From Allobrachymonas sp. (GTDB taxonomy: Bacteria > Pseudomonadota > Gammaproteobacteria > Burkholderiales > Burkholderiaceae_C): a DNA stretch of 14,136 nt. Each line of letters starts with the position of its first letter. Position 1 is the first letter of the stretch. The notes beneath the pieces are model-generated. The model had not been told where the DNA came from, searched no databases, and was given only the letters and a program-made list of their open reading frames with translations. Both the position numbers and the translations under genes were made by a program. Shown here piece by piece: positions 7,636 to 14,136 of this stretch. The DNA lies in contig JAGOGU010000024.1 in assembly GCA_017996515.1 (NCBI GenBank), positions 1 through 14,136 of the forward strand. Direction: 5' to 3'.

Positions 7636-7669
7636 AAAAAGGGACAAACCATCCGGTTTGTCCCTTTTT
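7636..7669. terminator. Bidirectional intrinsic terminator after yidC
   Basis: A perfect 15-bp stem (7636-7650 with 7655-7669, GGGACAAACC core) closes on the four-base loop ATCC. The arms begin with five A and end with five T, so the hairpin is followed by a T-run on both strands. It ends the yidC operon on the plus strand 62 bases after the stop. It can also stop transcripts arriving on the minus strand from the M61 peptidase gene. Confidence 0.92.
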
Positions 7670-8038
7670 ATATTTGCACCTTTTGCGCGAACCACGCTTG
7701 GGCAGATCACCGCCAGCCTCTACACCTTCCTTGAAGGGCAAAAACATCACACGGACGGTGCACGCAGAGATTGGTTTAGAGACTCTGCTCGCTCGTTTTC
7801 ATGTGATGCGCATACGGCCAAAACCACGTCAGCCTAAACGGGCGACATAACCAACCCTGAGGGCTTGGCAAGGAGCACAACAACGGTTGGCGCGGTTTTG
7901 ACGTATGCCCTTTGGGTTGTGTTCAAAAAGCCGCCATACTCCCTCGCCTGTGCGCCCAGCATGACTACGGTTTGCTCCTTGCTTGCCTCACAATTTTTTT
8001 GAACACAACGCGCCACGTGAAAAAGGACAAGCTGGTTC
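7670..8038. other. Non-coding stretch with many inverted repeats
   Basis: No convincing gene lies between the yidC terminator and the peptidase stop codon. Inverted repeats are frequent: CCTTC/GAAGG (7725-7737); CATCACA/TGTGATG (7745-7751, 7802-7808) enclosing GCAGAG/CTCTGC (7764-7769, 7783-7788); GCAAGGAGCA/TGCTCCTTGC (7868-7877, 7973-7982); and a perfect 14-bp pair GTTGTGTTCAAAAA/TTTTTGAACACAAC (7916-7929, 7996-8009). The last two pairs cross each other, so they cannot form simple nested stems together. The first pairs nest. Candidates are a long 3' UTR of the peptidase mRNA, a small RNA, or the remains of a mobile element with 14-bp ends; no target duplication is visible. I do not recognise it as 6S, tmRNA, RNase P RNA or SRP RNA. 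Confidence 0.4.
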
Positions 8039-9913
8039 TTAAACCCACGGCCACTGTTTTTTGTCGTGCTTGCCGGATACCACCTGCAACACCCCGTGCT
8101 GCGCAGCCTCTGTCGGCAAGCGCATCTGCAAACGCAGCAGGCGGCAATCACGCGCCACGATGGCAACAACGGTCTGTAGCGTTTGCAGTTTTTGCGCTTT
8201 GCCCGATTGCCGTTTGCCTGTGCCCACCGTTTGGCAAGCCAACGCCAAACTGGCCTGGACCTCTGCCAAGCTGCCTACGCGCCAGCCTGTGGCTGGCGGC
8301 GGCATGTTGGCCACCTCGACCCCTATCCACTCGTCCCCCGGCGCAAACCCTGCCGCCTCGGCCAGGCTGCCGCGCAACACGCTCTGCACCAGAATGCTGC
8401 TGCCTTCTTTGCAACGCAAGCCCCACTGCCGCGCCAGATCGCTTGCTTGCGGCGTCAGTTGAACGCCGCTGCCTTTGAGCAGGGCGTGCACAGGCAGTTC
8501 ATCGGTGCCATGCACCCAGGCGTCCATCTCCTGATCGAAGCTGCGGCCGCCCAGTTCGCGCAAGACAGTGCGCACGTCCTGCTCCGTCATGCCGCCACAG
8601 ACCCGTTTGCCACGCGGGTTGGCGTAGCAGCGCTCGTACAGCGTGCGCATCACAGCATCCAGCGTGGTTTTGCCCGTGCGACGCAATGCCAGATCGAGGC
8701 ACAACCCCACCAACGCGCCCTTGGCGTAATAACTCACCGTGCTGTTAGGCGTGTTGGCATCAGGCCGATAGTATTTGGTCCACGCTTCAAAGCTGGCTTG
8801 CGCCACACTGTGCACCTGTCTGCCCGGACTGTTGCTGACGTTGTCCACGGTTTTTTGCAACTGCCGCAGATAACCATTCAGATCCACACAACCCGCACGC
8901 AGCAACAGCAAATCGTCGTAATAGCTGGTCAACCCCTCGAAGAACCACAGCAGCCGGGTGTAGTTCTCGCGCGTGTAGTCATAAGGCACAAACTCGGCCG
9001 GCTTGAGGCGTTTGACATTCCAGGTGTGGAAATATTCATGGCTGATCAACCCCAGCAGCGTGACGTAATCCGCCCCCGGCGTCTGTCCCGGTTTTTGACC
9101 CAACTCTTGCCCCGCCTGCGGCAGCATTTTGCGGCTGGCAATCAAGGCTGTGCTGTTGCGGTGTTCCAGCCCGCCATAGCCCTCGCCAACCGCGTTGAGC
9201 ATGAACACATAGCGCTTGAACGGCACCTGCTTGGCGCCAGCGCGCTGGCCGTGCCAAAAGCGGATAACGGTTTCGCAAATACGGCGCGTGTCTTGCAGCA
9301 GGCGCTCGCCATCCAAAGAAGGCAAAGGATGCGCAATCACGAAGCGATGCGACACCCCGCAAACCTCGAATTCGGCGCTCCAGAAAGCGCCCATCTCCAC
9401 CGGGCAGTCGGCCAGTTCATCGTAGCTGGCAGCCACATACAGGCCAAAGCCTTGTTTATCCACCTGCACGGCCTGCAAGCCCGTGGCCAACTGCCAATGC
9501 TTGCAGGGCGATGCAATGGCGATATGCTGGGCTTCGTCCGTCTGCCCTTGCACCATGCAGCACAAACTGGTGGCATTGAAAAAGCCCCGCTCGGCATCCA
9601 GCCAGGCCGTGCGCACCGAGTTGTCGTAAGCATGCACCTGATAACGCACCATCAGCGGCTTGCCTGGCGCGCAATCGATTTGCCAGCGGTGCTTGTCGAG
9701 CTGCTGCACTGCGCAAACTTTTTTGCCCTGCTGCGCCTGCCAGCCTTGCAATTGCCCGGAAAATTCGCGGATCAGGTAGCTGCCGGGAATCCATGTGGGC
9801 AGAATCAGCTCCTGCCCGGCTGCCGGTTTTTGGATGCGCAGCGTGACATGAAACAGATGCGTGTGCGGATTGGGCGCAGTCACGGTGTAGCAGATGGCAG
9901 GTGTTGGTGTCAT
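8039..9913 (-). CDS. M61-family zinc aminopeptidase with PDZ-like C-terminus
   Basis: A peptidase of the M61 (glycyl aminopeptidase-like) family, 624 residues from the ATG at 9913. The zinc site is intact: HEYFH at 292-296 (WNVKRLKP follows), with the third ligand Glu326 in WFFEGLTSYYDD. The N-terminal beta domain contains LPTWIPGSYLIREF and the family block AVGEGYGGLEHRNST. After the catalytic helices, the segment from about 485 (SSILVQSVLRGSLAEAAGFAPGDEWIGVEV) looks like a PDZ domain, as is usual in this family. No signal peptide is apparent, so it is probably cytoplasmic. A TTG at 9922 lies upstream in frame, but the ATG is the better start, with a weak TTGGA nine bases ahead. It is transcribed alone, converging on yidC and separated from dsbC by a terminator. 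The physiological substrate is unknown. Confidence 0.94.
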   Translation of the reverse strand: MTPTPAICYTVTAPNPHTHLFHVTLRIQKPAAGQELILPTWIPGSYLIREFSGQLQGWQAQQGKKVCAVQQLDKHRWQIDCAPGKPLMVRYQVHAYDNSVRTAWLDAERGFFNATSLCCMVQGQTDEAQHIAIASPCKHWQLATGLQAVQVDKQGFGLYVAASYDELADCPVEMGAFWSAEFEVCGVSHRFVIAHPLPSLDGERLLQDTRRICETVIRFWHGQRAGAKQVPFKRYVFMLNAVGEGYGGLEHRNSTALIASRKMLPQAGQELGQKPGQTPGADYVTLLGLISHEYFHTWNVKRLKPAEFVPYDYTRENYTRLLWFFEGLTSYYDDLLLLRAGCVDLNGYLRQLQKTVDNVSNSPGRQVHSVAQASFEAWTKYYRPDANTPNSTVSYYAKGALVGLCLDLALRRTGKTTLDAVMRTLYERCYANPRGKRVCGGMTEQDVRTVLRELGGRSFDQEMDAWVHGTDELPVHALLKGSGVQLTPQASDLARQWGLRCKEGSSILVQSVLRGSLAEAAGFAPGDEWIGVEVANMPPPATGWRVGSLAEVQASLALACQTVGTGKRQSGKAQKLQTLQTVVAIVARDCRLLRLQMRLPTEAAQHGVLQVVSGKHDKKQWPWV

Positions 9914-10056
9914 GATGATCAATCCAAAAACAAAGTAAAAGTATGCGGCAAAGCAGAGTGCGCCTTGGATTCAGCGAAATGCAGCAATATTCGGCAAAAG
10001 CAAGGAAACGCTTCGACGAATGATGCGGTGCGTCGAGCGCTGGGGTTTACTCCATG

Positions 10057-10091
10057 AAAAAACCAGCCCCCTGTTGCCAGGTCGGCTGGTT
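10057..10091 (-). terminator. Intrinsic terminator after dsbC
   Basis: On the minus strand, AACCAGCC (10091-10084) pairs with GGCTGGTT (10068-10061) and runs into a tract of six T including the stem end. It lies about 80 bases after the dsbC stop and about 145 bases before the peptidase start, separating the two minus-strand units. On the plus strand no T-run follows, so it acts one way. Just beside it, two 12-base near-repeats (GGCTGGTTGAAC, GGCTGGCTCAAC; 10084-10107) sit in tandem. Confidence 0.7.
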
Positions 10092-10172
10092 GAACGGCTG
10101 GCTCAACGGCAAGGGCGCTGGTCAAAGAAGAAACCTGCTTCGCTGTCCTTGTCTATTGTGCGCAACATGCCC

Positions 10173-11039
10173 TCAAGGCTGCGTCTTGGCCGCTGTCAGC
10201 ATCTCTTCAAGCGCCTGGGCCTCTACCGCACCGGCCAAACGTTGGCCATTTTCGAGAATGATGGCGGGCGTGCCATTGATTTTGTGTTGCTGGCCAAACG
10301 CCAAGTTGCGGTTGATCACCTCTGCATCGCATTGCGCTTCTGGCGGTGGCACTTTGTTGACCATCCAGTCGTGCCAGACTTTGTCACGATTCTTTGCACA
10401 CCAGATGTGCTGCGATTTGGCCGTGGAATCCGGCCCCAGAATAGGGTACAGAAAGGTGTAGATCGTGACGTTGTTGACTTTTTCCAGCTCTGCCTCGAAG
10501 CGCTTGCAGTAACCGCAATTGGGATCAGCAAAAACCGCCAGCTTGCGGCTGCCATTACCTTTTTTGCTCACCATGGCATCTTGCAAAGGCAATGTTTTGA
10601 AATCGATGCTGTTCAAGGCATGCAAACGCTCTTCCGTCAGGTTTTTTCGGTTTTTGGTATCAACCAATACGCCCTGAAACAGGAAATCACCTTGGGAATC
10701 GGCATACAGGATATCGGTGTTGCCAATGCGCACCTCATACAGCCCAGCCACCGGTGTCGGGCGCACTTCCTGAATGGCGGGCATTTGCGGCAAGCGCTCG
10801 GCCAGATTTTTGCGAATGGCTGCTTCGGGCGTTGCAGCAACCGCTTCCGAAGTGGAAGATGCTGATACCGACGTAGCCGATGCCGCTGCCGCGGCAGAAG
10901 CAGCGCCTCCTGCGACGGTAGAAGCTGTCTGCGCCGCAGCGCTGGCCGCCGTACCAACTCCAGGCGCCGATTGTGAACAGGCAGCAACCGACAGCGCGGC
11001 CAACAAAGCCAGATAATGCAAAGACTGTTTCAGTTTCAT
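10173..11039 (-). CDS. dsbC: DsbC-family thiol:disulfide isomerase, predicted lipoprotein
   Basis: A periplasmic disulfide isomerase of 288 residues. The mature part has a DsbC-type N-terminal dimerisation domain (about 71-150: AAIRKNLAERLP, GLYEVRIGNTDILYAD, FQGVLVDTKNRKNLTEERL). A thioredoxin fold follows with active site CGYC (175-178) after AVFADPN, and cis-Pro in GTPAI (257-260). Cys214 and Cys237 probably form the structural disulfide seen in E. coli DsbC. Unlike E. coli DsbC, the signal peptide ends in a lipobox (VAAC, Cys21), followed by about 45 residues of Ala/Ser/Thr/Gly-rich linker, so it is likely anchored to a membrane. The start is supported by AGGA nine bases before the ATG. 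It lies downstream of ppsA on the same strand, but a terminator hairpin sits between them. Identity is strong; lipidation is inferred. Confidence 0.93.
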   Translation of the reverse strand: MKLKQSLHYLALLAALSVAACSQSAPGVGTAASAAAQTASTVAGGAASAAAAASATSVSASSTSEAVAATPEAAIRKNLAERLPQMPAIQEVRPTPVAGLYEVRIGNTDILYADSQGDFLFQGVLVDTKNRKNLTEERLHALNSIDFKTLPLQDAMVSKKGNGSRKLAVFADPNCGYCKRFEAELEKVNNVTIYTFLYPILGPDSTAKSQHIWCAKNRDKVWHDWMVNKVPPPEAQCDAEVINRNLAFGQQHKINGTPAIILENGQRLAGAVEAQALEEMLTAAKTQP

Positions 11040-11063
11040 AAAGCCGTTTCCTGAAAATACCTA

Positions 11064-11097
11064 ACAAAAGGCTGCCCCGTCAAACGGACAGGGCAGC
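11064..11097 (-). terminator. Hairpin terminator between ppsA and dsbC
   Basis: On the minus strand GCTGCCC (11097-11091) pairs with GGGCAGC (11077-11071). An inner CGT/ACG pairing is also possible, and the interrupted T-run CTTTTGTT follows. It lies 40 bases after the ppsA stop and ends only about 25 bases before the dsbC start codon, so it may act both as ppsA terminator and as a leader element of dsbC. The T-run is imperfect, so read-through is likely. Confidence 0.6.
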
Positions 11098-11136
11098 GCG
11101 AGTAGACCAGCGTATTATGCGGCGTTTGCCAAATAC

Positions 11137-13530
11137 TTACTGACCAGCCAACTTTTTCCAGGTGTCGATCACTGTGTCGGGGTTGAGCGAAATGGACACG
11201 ATGCCTTCTTTCGCCAGCCACTGGGCAAAGTCGGGGTGATCGCTGGGGCCTTGGCCGCAAATGCCCACGTATTTGCCTTGCGCCTTGCACGCGGCGATGG
11301 CACGGCTCAACAGCGCCTGCACGGCCGGGTCGCGTTCGTCGAAGTCGGCAGCCAGCAACTCCATGCCGCTGTCGCGATCCAGCCCCAGCGTGAGCTGGGT
11401 CAAATCGTTGGAGCCCACGCTGAAGCCATCGAAGTATTCGAGGAACTGCTCCGCCAGAATGGCGTTGCTCGGGATTTCGCACATCATGATGTGGCGCAGG
11501 CCGTTTTCGCCACGCTTGAGCCTCTTGCTGGCCAGCAGCTCGCTGACCTTGCGCGCTTGCTCCAGCGTGCGCACGAACGGAATCATGATTTCGACATTGG
11601 TCAGCCCCATGTCATCGCGCACGCGCTTGATGGCTTCGCACTCCATGGCAAAGGCTTCGGCAAAGTCGGCGCTGATGTAACGCGCCGCGCCACGAAAGCC
11701 CAGCATGGGGTTTTCTTCCTCAGGCTCGTAGCGGCTGCCGCCAATGAGCTTGCGGTATTCGTTGCTCTTGAAGTCGCTCATGCGCACGATGACGGGCTTG
11801 GGCCAGAAGGCCGCAGCGATGGTGGCCACGCCTTCGGCCACTTTGTCCACATAAAAGGCGCGTGGGCTGGCATGGCCGCGGGCCACGCTTTCCACGGCTT
11901 TTTTCAGGCCGGCATCAACCTGGGGGTAGTCCAGAATGGCTTTGGGGTGCACGCCGATGTTGTTGTTGATGATGAACTCCAGACGTGCCAAGCCCACACC
12001 GCTGTTGGGCAGTTGGCAGAAGTCGAAAGCCAGTTGCGGGTTGCCCACGTTCATCATGATTTTGGTAGCAATTTCAGGCATGGCGCCACGCTCGACCTCG
12101 GTGACTTCCATATCCAGCAGGCCGTCGTAGATACGGCCGGTATCGCCCTCAGCGCAACTGACCGTAACCAGCGTGCCATTCTTGAGTTTGTCGGTTGCAT
12201 CGCCACAGCCCACCACAGCCGGAATGCCCAGTTCGCGCGCAATGATGGCGGCATGGCAAGTGCGCCCGCCCCGGTTGGTAACAATGGCGCTGGCGCGCTT
12301 CATCACCGGTTCCCAGTTGGGGTCGGTCATGTCGGTCACGAGCACATCGCCCGCTTGTACCGTGTCCATCTGGCTCACATCTGTCACCAGCCGCACCGGG
12401 CCGGTGCCGATTTTCTGGCCGATGGCTCGGCCTTCGGCCAGCACAGTGCCCTGGCCTTTAAGCTTGTAGCGATGCTCGACCTTGCCTTCTGCCTGGCTTT
12501 TGACCGTTTCCGGCCGCGCTTGCAGAATGTAGAGCTGGCCGTCGGTGCCGTCTTTGCCCCATTCGATATCCATCGGGCGACCGTAATGTTTTTCAATCAC
12601 CAAGGCATACTGCGCCAACTGCGCCACATCTTCATCGGTGAGAGAGTAGCGGTTGCGCAACTCGGCAGGCACATCTTCGGTTTTGACCAGTTTGCCTTGA
12701 GCGGCTTTTTCTTCCGGTGTGGCAAACACCATCTGGATCAGCTTGCTGCCCAGATTGCGGCGAATGATGGCTTTTTTGCCTGCCTGCAACATGGGTTTGT
12801 GCACATAAAACTCATCGGGGTTGACCGCGCCTTGCACCACGGTTTCGCCCAGGCCGTAGCTGCTGGTGATAAAGACCACATCGCGGAAACCGCTTTCGGT
12901 ATCCATGGTAAACATCACGCCCGCCGCGCCCTTGTCGGAGCGCACCATGCGCTGCACCCCTGCCGACAACGCCACCACATCGTGCGCAAAACCCTTGTGC
13001 ACGCGGTAGCTGATGGCACGGTCGTTGTACAGGCTGGCAAATACCTCTTTCGTTTTGTGCAGCACCTGCTCGATGCCGACCACGTTCAGGAACGTTTCCT
13101 GCTGGCCGGCGAACGAGGCATCGGGCAAATCTTCGGCAGTGGCGGACGAACGCACGGCAAAACTGGCCTGATCGTTGCCTGCGCACAAGGTGGCAAAGGC
13201 TTCGCGAATGGCTTTTTCCAGATCGGCCGGGAACGGCTGTTGCTCGACCATGGCGCGAATTTCCGCACCGGCGGCAGCCAGGGCATTCACGTCTTCGATA
13301 TCCAATGCCGCCAGCTTGGCCTGAATGCGCGCATCCAGCCCATCGTGCTTGAGAAATTCTCGAAACGCATGCGCCGTGGTGGCAAATCCGGTGGGCACCC
13401 GCACGCCTTGCGGCAGTTGCGAGATCATCTCGCCTAGGCTGGCGTTTTTGCCGCCGACGGTGTCCACATCGCTCATGCGGAGTTTTTCGAAAGGAACGAC
13501 CAGATCGGTCGGAGTAAACAATGCTGTCAT
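11137..13530 (-). CDS. ppsA: Phosphoenolpyruvate synthase
   Basis: PpsA converts pyruvate, ATP and water to phosphoenolpyruvate, AMP and phosphate for gluconeogenesis. The product has 797 residues (E. coli 792). The N-terminal ATP/pyruvate-binding domain includes [11 protein letters not shown] (about 26-36) and [21 protein letters not shown]. The swivelling phosphohistidine domain has [21 protein letters not shown] with catalytic His426 and the regulatory Thr at 424. The C-terminal PEP/pyruvate barrel contains [20 protein letters not shown] and the catalytic Cys758 in [11 protein letters not shown]. All key residues are present. The ATG at 13530 is preferred over an upstream in-frame TTG at 13542, because GGAG seven bases ahead of the ATG is a good ribosome binding site that overlaps that TTG. 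The gene is divergent from ppsR, whose product controls this enzyme. Confidence 0.98.
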   Translation of the reverse strand: MTALFTPTDLVVPFEKLRMSDVDTVGGKNASLGEMISQLPQGVRVPTGFATTAHAFREFLKHDGLDARIQAKLAALDIEDVNALAAAGAEIRAMVEQQPFPADLEKAIREAFATLCAGNDQASFAVRSSATAEDLPDASFAGQQETFLNVVGIEQVLHKTKEVFASLYNDRAISYRVHKGFAHDVVALSAGVQRMVRSDKGAAGVMFTMDTESGFRDVVFITSSYGLGETVVQGAVNPDEFYVHKPMLQAGKKAIIRRNLGSKLIQMVFATPEEKAAQGKLVKTEDVPAELRNRYSLTDEDVAQLAQYALVIEKHYGRPMDIEWGKDGTDGQLYILQARPETVKSQAEGKVEHRYKLKGQGTVLAEGRAIGQKIGTGPVRLVTDVSQMDTVQAGDVLVTDMTDPNWEPVMKRASAIVTNRGGRTCHAAIIARELGIPAVVGCGDATDKLKNGTLVTVSCAEGDTGRIYDGLLDMEVTEVERGAMPEIATKIMMNVGNPQLAFDFCQLPNSGVGLARLEFIINNNIGVHPKAILDYPQVDAGLKKAVESVARGHASPRAFYVDKVAEGVATIAAAFWPKPVIVRMSDFKSNEYRKLIGGSRYEPEEENPMLGFRGAARYISADFAEAFAMECEAIKRVRDDMGLTNVEIMIPFVRTLEQARKVSELLASKRLKRGENGLRHIMMCEIPSNAILAEQFLEYFDGFSVGSNDLTQLTLGLDRDSGMELLAADFDERDPAVQALLSRAIAACKAQGKYVGICGQGPSDHPDFAQWLAKEGIVSISLNPDTVIDTWKKLAGQ

Positions 13531-13607
13531 GACAGGCTCCAAGGGTAAAAAAATCTTTGGCAGAACGCGAACTTGCTTGTTATGGATAGGGCCGCATCCT
13601 GATGACG

Positions 13608-13630
13608 CACAGGCGGCAAAACCGCCTGTG
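13608..13630. repeat. Palindrome in the ppsA leader
   Basis: Perfect 9-base arms, CACAGGCGG (13608-13616) and CCGCCTGTG (13622-13630), surround a five-base spacer, CAAAA. There is no T-run on either side, so it is not an intrinsic terminator. It lies between the putative ppsA promoter and the ppsA start. It could be an RNA hairpin in the ppsA leader or a binding site for a dimeric regulator. Confidence 0.6.
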
Positions 13631-13663
13631 TACCGTATTCATGGGGCCACATTCTAGAGCCTG

Positions 13664-13693
13664 ATAACACCCCTATGCATCAGATTTTTGCAA
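13664..13693 (-). promoter_or_regulatory. Candidate ppsA promoter
   Basis: On the minus strand TTGCAA (13693-13688) and TGTTAT (13669-13664) are 18 nt apart, each matching 4/6 of the sigma-70 consensus. Initiation near 13657 would give a leader of about 125 nt carrying the palindrome. This is the best pair I found here, but it is only moderate. Confidence 0.3.
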
Positions 13694-13881
13694 GAATCCA
13701 TCTCTTCGCAATGGCTCCAAACCACGGCTGGATAAACACAGGTTGGTGGAACACCCCCAAATGGCGCCCAAACGCTGGAACACGCAGCCATGGTCTGCAC
13801 GCTGACACAGGCACCGCCCCTGCCGCAGCAGCCCTCTTTTCGTTACACTGCACCCATCTTTCCTGTCAAACCGCTCACCCC

Positions 13882-14136
13882 ATGACACAGCAACACGCCC
13901 ACCAACGCACCGTATTTTTTGTTTCTGACGGCACCGGCATCACGGCCGAAACCTTCGGCAACGCCATCCTCAACCAGTTCGAATTTCAGCAGCCGCTGCG
14001 CCATGTGCGCCTGCCTTTTGTGTCGGACATGGATAAAGCGCGCCAAGCCGTGCAGCAAATCAACCAGACAGCCGATGCCGAAGGCAAGCGCCCCATCGTT
14101 TTTTCCACGCTGGTAAACGACGACATTCTCTGGCTC
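13882..14136 (+). CDS. ppsR: PEP synthase regulatory protein PpsR, 3' part outside window
   Basis: A bifunctional serine/threonine kinase and pyrophosphorylase (formerly DUF299). It inactivates PpsA by ADP-dependent phosphorylation of the threonine next to the catalytic histidine, and reactivates it by phosphate-dependent removal. The 85 codons present (of about 270 usual) start MTQQHAHQRTVFFVSDGTG, continue ITAETFGNAILNQFE, and include RHVRLPFVSDMDKARQAVQ and IVFSTLVNDDILWL, all typical of the N-terminal half. The P-loop expected further on is outside the window. There is no obvious ribosome binding site before the ATG at 13882. It is divergent from ppsA, its known target, and the target Thr-Cys-His sequence is present in that PpsA. 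Confidence 0.95.
   Translation, partial: MTQQHAHQRTVFFVSDGTGITAETFGNAILNQFEFQQPLRHVRLPFVSDMDKARQAVQQINQTADAEGKRPIVFSTLVNDDILWL

Larger units (their letters stand above)
13531..13881. other. Divergent ppsA-ppsR intergenic region
   Basis: A 351-base region with no gene I can support. It holds the ppsA ribosome binding site, a strong palindrome at 13608-13630, a candidate ppsA promoter at 13664-13693 and a possible ppsR -10 (TACACT, 13844-13849) with a poor -35. The part between about 13700 and 13840 shows nothing I can interpret. Confidence 0.6.

Noticed and set aside
7619..7837. 72-codon frame downstream of yidC
   Set aside because: It runs straight through the perfect yidC terminator hairpin, has no ribosome binding site and shows no recognisable motif.
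8183..10057. Long open frame of 624 codons on the plus strand opposite the M61 peptidase
   Set aside because: It is antisense to a gene with intact catalytic motifs. Its translation is His/Gln/Arg/Ala-rich without recognisable domains, as expected from the mirror frame of a GC-rich gene.
11236..13437. Open frame of 733 codons on the plus strand opposite ppsA
   Set aside because: It is a mirror frame of a complete, well-conserved ppsA, with His/Gly-rich translation and no domain I recognise.

Overview
The window is chromosomal core DNA from a betaproteobacterium, most likely a Burkholderiales member close to Comamonadaceae. The grounds are the GC-rich sequence, the order rpmH-rnpA-yidD-yidC, a homocysteine methyltransferase made as a stand-alone domain, a divergent ppsR/ppsA pair, and protein sequences typical of that group. 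I see no prophage, transposase, CRISPR array, tRNA or rRNA. Every long gene belongs to a known family.

Layout from left to right. Positions 1-1316 (minus) hold tldD, cut at its 3' end by the window edge. From 1555 (plus) come a MetH-type homocysteine-binding domain protein and, overlapping its stop codon, a YajR-like MFS exporter. From 4020 (plus) lies a universal stress protein gene with a good promoter and ribosome binding site. From 4805/4811 to 7574 (plus) lies the ribosome/membrane biogenesis operon: rpmH (L34), rnpA (RNase P protein), yidD and yidC. A strong hairpin terminator at 7636-7669 closes it. Positions 8039-9913 (minus) encode an M61-family zinc peptidase with a C-terminal PDZ-like region. 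Positions 10173-11039 (minus) encode a lipoprotein form of the disulfide isomerase DsbC, and 11137-13530 (minus) encode phosphoenolpyruvate synthase PpsA. Divergent from ppsA, 13882 to the right edge (plus) begins its regulator PpsR, truncated by the window.

How the genes relate. PpsR is the kinase/pyrophosphorylase that switches PpsA off and on by modifying the threonine beside its catalytic histidine, so the right end is a functional pair. RnpA, L34, YidD and YidC are the conserved set normally found next to dnaA at the chromosome origin. Here neither dnaA nor mnmE flanks it, so the cluster has been separated from its usual neighbours. The MetH domain protein needs partner domains (folate, cobalamin and reactivation) that are not in this window.

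The least ordinary parts are non-coding. They are the rpmH leader, with mutually exclusive hairpins; the 370-nt stretch between the yidC terminator and the peptidase gene, full of interleaved inverted repeats; a 9-bp-arm palindrome in front of ppsA; and -10-like hexamers placed almost against the start codons of the divergent tldD and metH-domain genes, suggesting leaderless mRNAs. I found no convincing undescribed multi-gene system.
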